DNA from: JAPOXR01 sp963664715
Lineage (GTDB): Bacteria > Pseudomonadota > Alphaproteobacteria > Rhodobacterales > Rhodobacteraceae
NCBI GenBank assembly: GCA_963664715.2
Contig: CAXXUY010000005.1
Location: 62,001 to 126,000 of the forward strand
Length of the DNA: 64,000 nucleotides
Direction of reading: 5' to 3'
In this document: positions 63,350 through 64,000 of the stretch, in pieces
Numbering within the stretch: the stretch's first letter is position 1
Layout of the letters: each line of letters starts with the position of its first letter
Made by a program: the position numbers and the translations under genes
The notes under the pieces: generated by a model
What the model was told of the DNA's origin: nothing
The model's input: only the letters and a program-made list of their open reading frames with translations
Database searches by the model: none

Positions 63350-63391
63350 GTCCAGTTCTCCGTGTTGACTGCGTCCAACGCACGCACGTCC

Positions 63392-63456
63392 GAATTATCG
63401 GGAAACAGAATTCCGGGCTCAATGGCAAAAGAACACGTCGCGGAATGGCCGGTTAC
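63392..63456 (-). repeat. IS66 right terminal inverted repeat
   Basis: In reverse complement it begins GTAACCGGCCATTCC and ends GATAATTC, matching the left end with six mismatches over 65 bases. The duplicated target GTGCCAGA follows at once. Confidence 0.85.
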
Positions 63457-63754
63457 GTGCCAGAGGCCGCAAGGGTGGCCGGAAATTCGCCCTGACAAAG
63501 GCCCAGGTTCGCCTGGCTCAGGCAGCCATGTCAATCCGCGACACGTCGATCGCGGAATTCTGCAGGGAGCTCCGTATCAAACCCGTGATGCTGTACAGAT
63601 ATGCCGGACCTGACGGTGAACTGAGAAAGCATGGAAAACAGGTCCTCAGTGCTTAGCGCAGGATTTCGCCCTCTTCCGCAAACGACCCCTGAATTGCGGG
63701 AGCATAAAATTTCTGGGGGTACACGTGCGTATGTGAGTGATATAGGGCCATGGC

Positions 63755-64000
63755 ATGACCGCACCACCTTCGCCAACCGTATTCCAATTGAAGGTCAGCC
63801 TGAAGCTGATTTCACCGATGATCTGGCGACGATTTCTTGTTTCGGATTCGTTGACGCTCTACCAACTCCACCGGGTCATTCAACTCGGATTCGGGTGGGA
63901 GGACTACCATCTACATGAGTTTCACGTACTCGGCCGGCAGTATTCGACTGAGCGGACGGGCCAAAGACATTGGGACGAGGGTGGCAAGGAATTGACCCTG
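63755..64000 (+). CDS. pRiA4b ORF-3-like protein, N-terminal part
   Basis: The frame opens at ATG 63755 and stays open to the window end (82 codons). The segments FQLKVSLKLISPMIWRRFLV, LTLYQLHRVIQLGFGWEDYH and LHEFHVLGRQYS are the conserved start of the plasmid pRiA4b ORF-3 family: a strand, I-W-R-R, then L-x-x-L-H-x-V-I-Q. These proteins are common on plasmids and integrated elements; their function is unknown. Full members are about 180-200 residues. Confidence 0.8.
   Translation, partial: MTAPPSPTVFQLKVSLKLISPMIWRRFLVSDSLTLYQLHRVIQLGFGWEDYHLHEFHVLGRQYSTERTGQRHWDEGGKELTL

Larger units (their letters stand above)
60482..63456. mobile_element. IS66-family element, rearranged inside
   Basis: The element has 2,975 bases. 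Both ends begin GTAAGCGG or GTAACCGG and are inverted repeats over 65 bases with six mismatches. They are flanked by an exact 8-bp duplication, GTGCCAGA (60474-60481 and 63457-63464). The accessory genes tnpA and tnpB lie at the right end on the minus strand, as expected for an IS66 reading leftward. The tnpC gene in the middle instead reads rightward, and a second tnpC 3' end on the minus strand is kept at the left. The inside has been rearranged. Confidence 0.9.
60062..63656 (+). pseudogene. serine resolvase/invertase gene split by IS66
   Basis: The 5' part (60062-60481, 140 codons) has the catalytic domain: MLIGYVRISKADGSQSPDLQ with the active Ser, then YEDRTSGARGDRPGLENCLR, VVWKLDRLGRNLAHLV and a long helix EFERELIRERTIAGLSAARA. 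The 3' part resumes at 63465 in frame, as GRKGGRKFALTKAQVRLAQA, with an HTH (IAEFCRELRIKPVMLYRYAG) and stop at 63656. Removing the IS66 element and one copy of its 8-bp duplication restores a 203-residue resolvase without any other change, so the insertion is recent. The gene probably served plasmid or element resolution. Confidence 0.88.

Overview
The window looks like a piece of an alphaproteobacterial genome (moderately high GC). Supporting signs are a GcrA-like small protein, Ugp- and Frc-type ABC operons, OsmC proteins and IS66/IS630 elements. I cannot name the genus. The left half (about 1-31,700) reads as ordinary metabolic chromosome with some decay. The right half (about 31,700-64,000) reads as accessory, mobile DNA. 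No rRNA, tRNA or CRISPR array was seen.

Left half. An SDR oxidoreductase tail is followed by a two-domain OsmC protein, an RND efflux pump (adaptor plus permease, no outer-membrane channel) and a dead cytochrome P450 gene. Then come a methyltransferase and an acetyltransferase. A Ugp-type ABC operon (binding protein, two permeases, ATPase) continues by overlapping or nearly abutting genes into a 2H-phosphoesterase-like gene and an inositol-monophosphatase-like gene; it is divergent from a ROK regulator with a palindrome between them. Next are a flavin monooxygenase/OsmC pair, a Tat-exported intradiol dioxygenase, and a decayed phosphonate locus: a phosphonoacetate hydrolase pseudogene, an intact MFS transporter and a PhnE fragment. 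The PhnE fragment runs into a piece of an HTH gene beside an IS66 remnant. A LacI regulator with its own palindrome converges on a fatty-acid desaturase gene and an Frc-type sugar ABC operon, which is divergent from a PanB-like gene.

Right half. An amber-interrupted PD-(D/E)XK-like gene, a DUF4258/HTH toxin-antitoxin-like pair, a complete IS630 element and a second, frameshifted copy of the HTH gene lead into a long co-directional cluster at 35,862-54,338. Gene order and protein features match an I-type (Dot/Icm, IncI Tra) type IV secretion apparatus: DotP-, DotN-, DotO-, DotM-, then DotI-, DotH-, DotG-, DotF- and DotE-like proteins, ending in a DotL-type coupling ATPase. A VirB1-like muramidase opens the cluster. 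A GcrA-like protein and a CHC2/TOPRIM primase sit between DotM and DotI. An ankyrin-repeat protein, a lipoprotein and two unknown secreted proteins sit between DotE and DotL. Many of the genes overlap by 4-11 bases, so it is probably one operon.

Downstream of a hairpin terminator are a tyrosine recombinase, a small unknown protein, a MntA/HepT toxin-antitoxin pair, a Tat-exported YcbK-like peptidase and a DUF2125-like protein. A serine resolvase gene follows, split by an IS66 element that has an exact 8-bp target duplication and an internally rearranged transposase gene. The window ends inside a pRiA4b ORF-3-like gene. Together the right half resembles part of an integrative conjugative element or integrated plasmid; the relaxase, DotA, DotB, DotC/DotD and attachment sites are not visible here.
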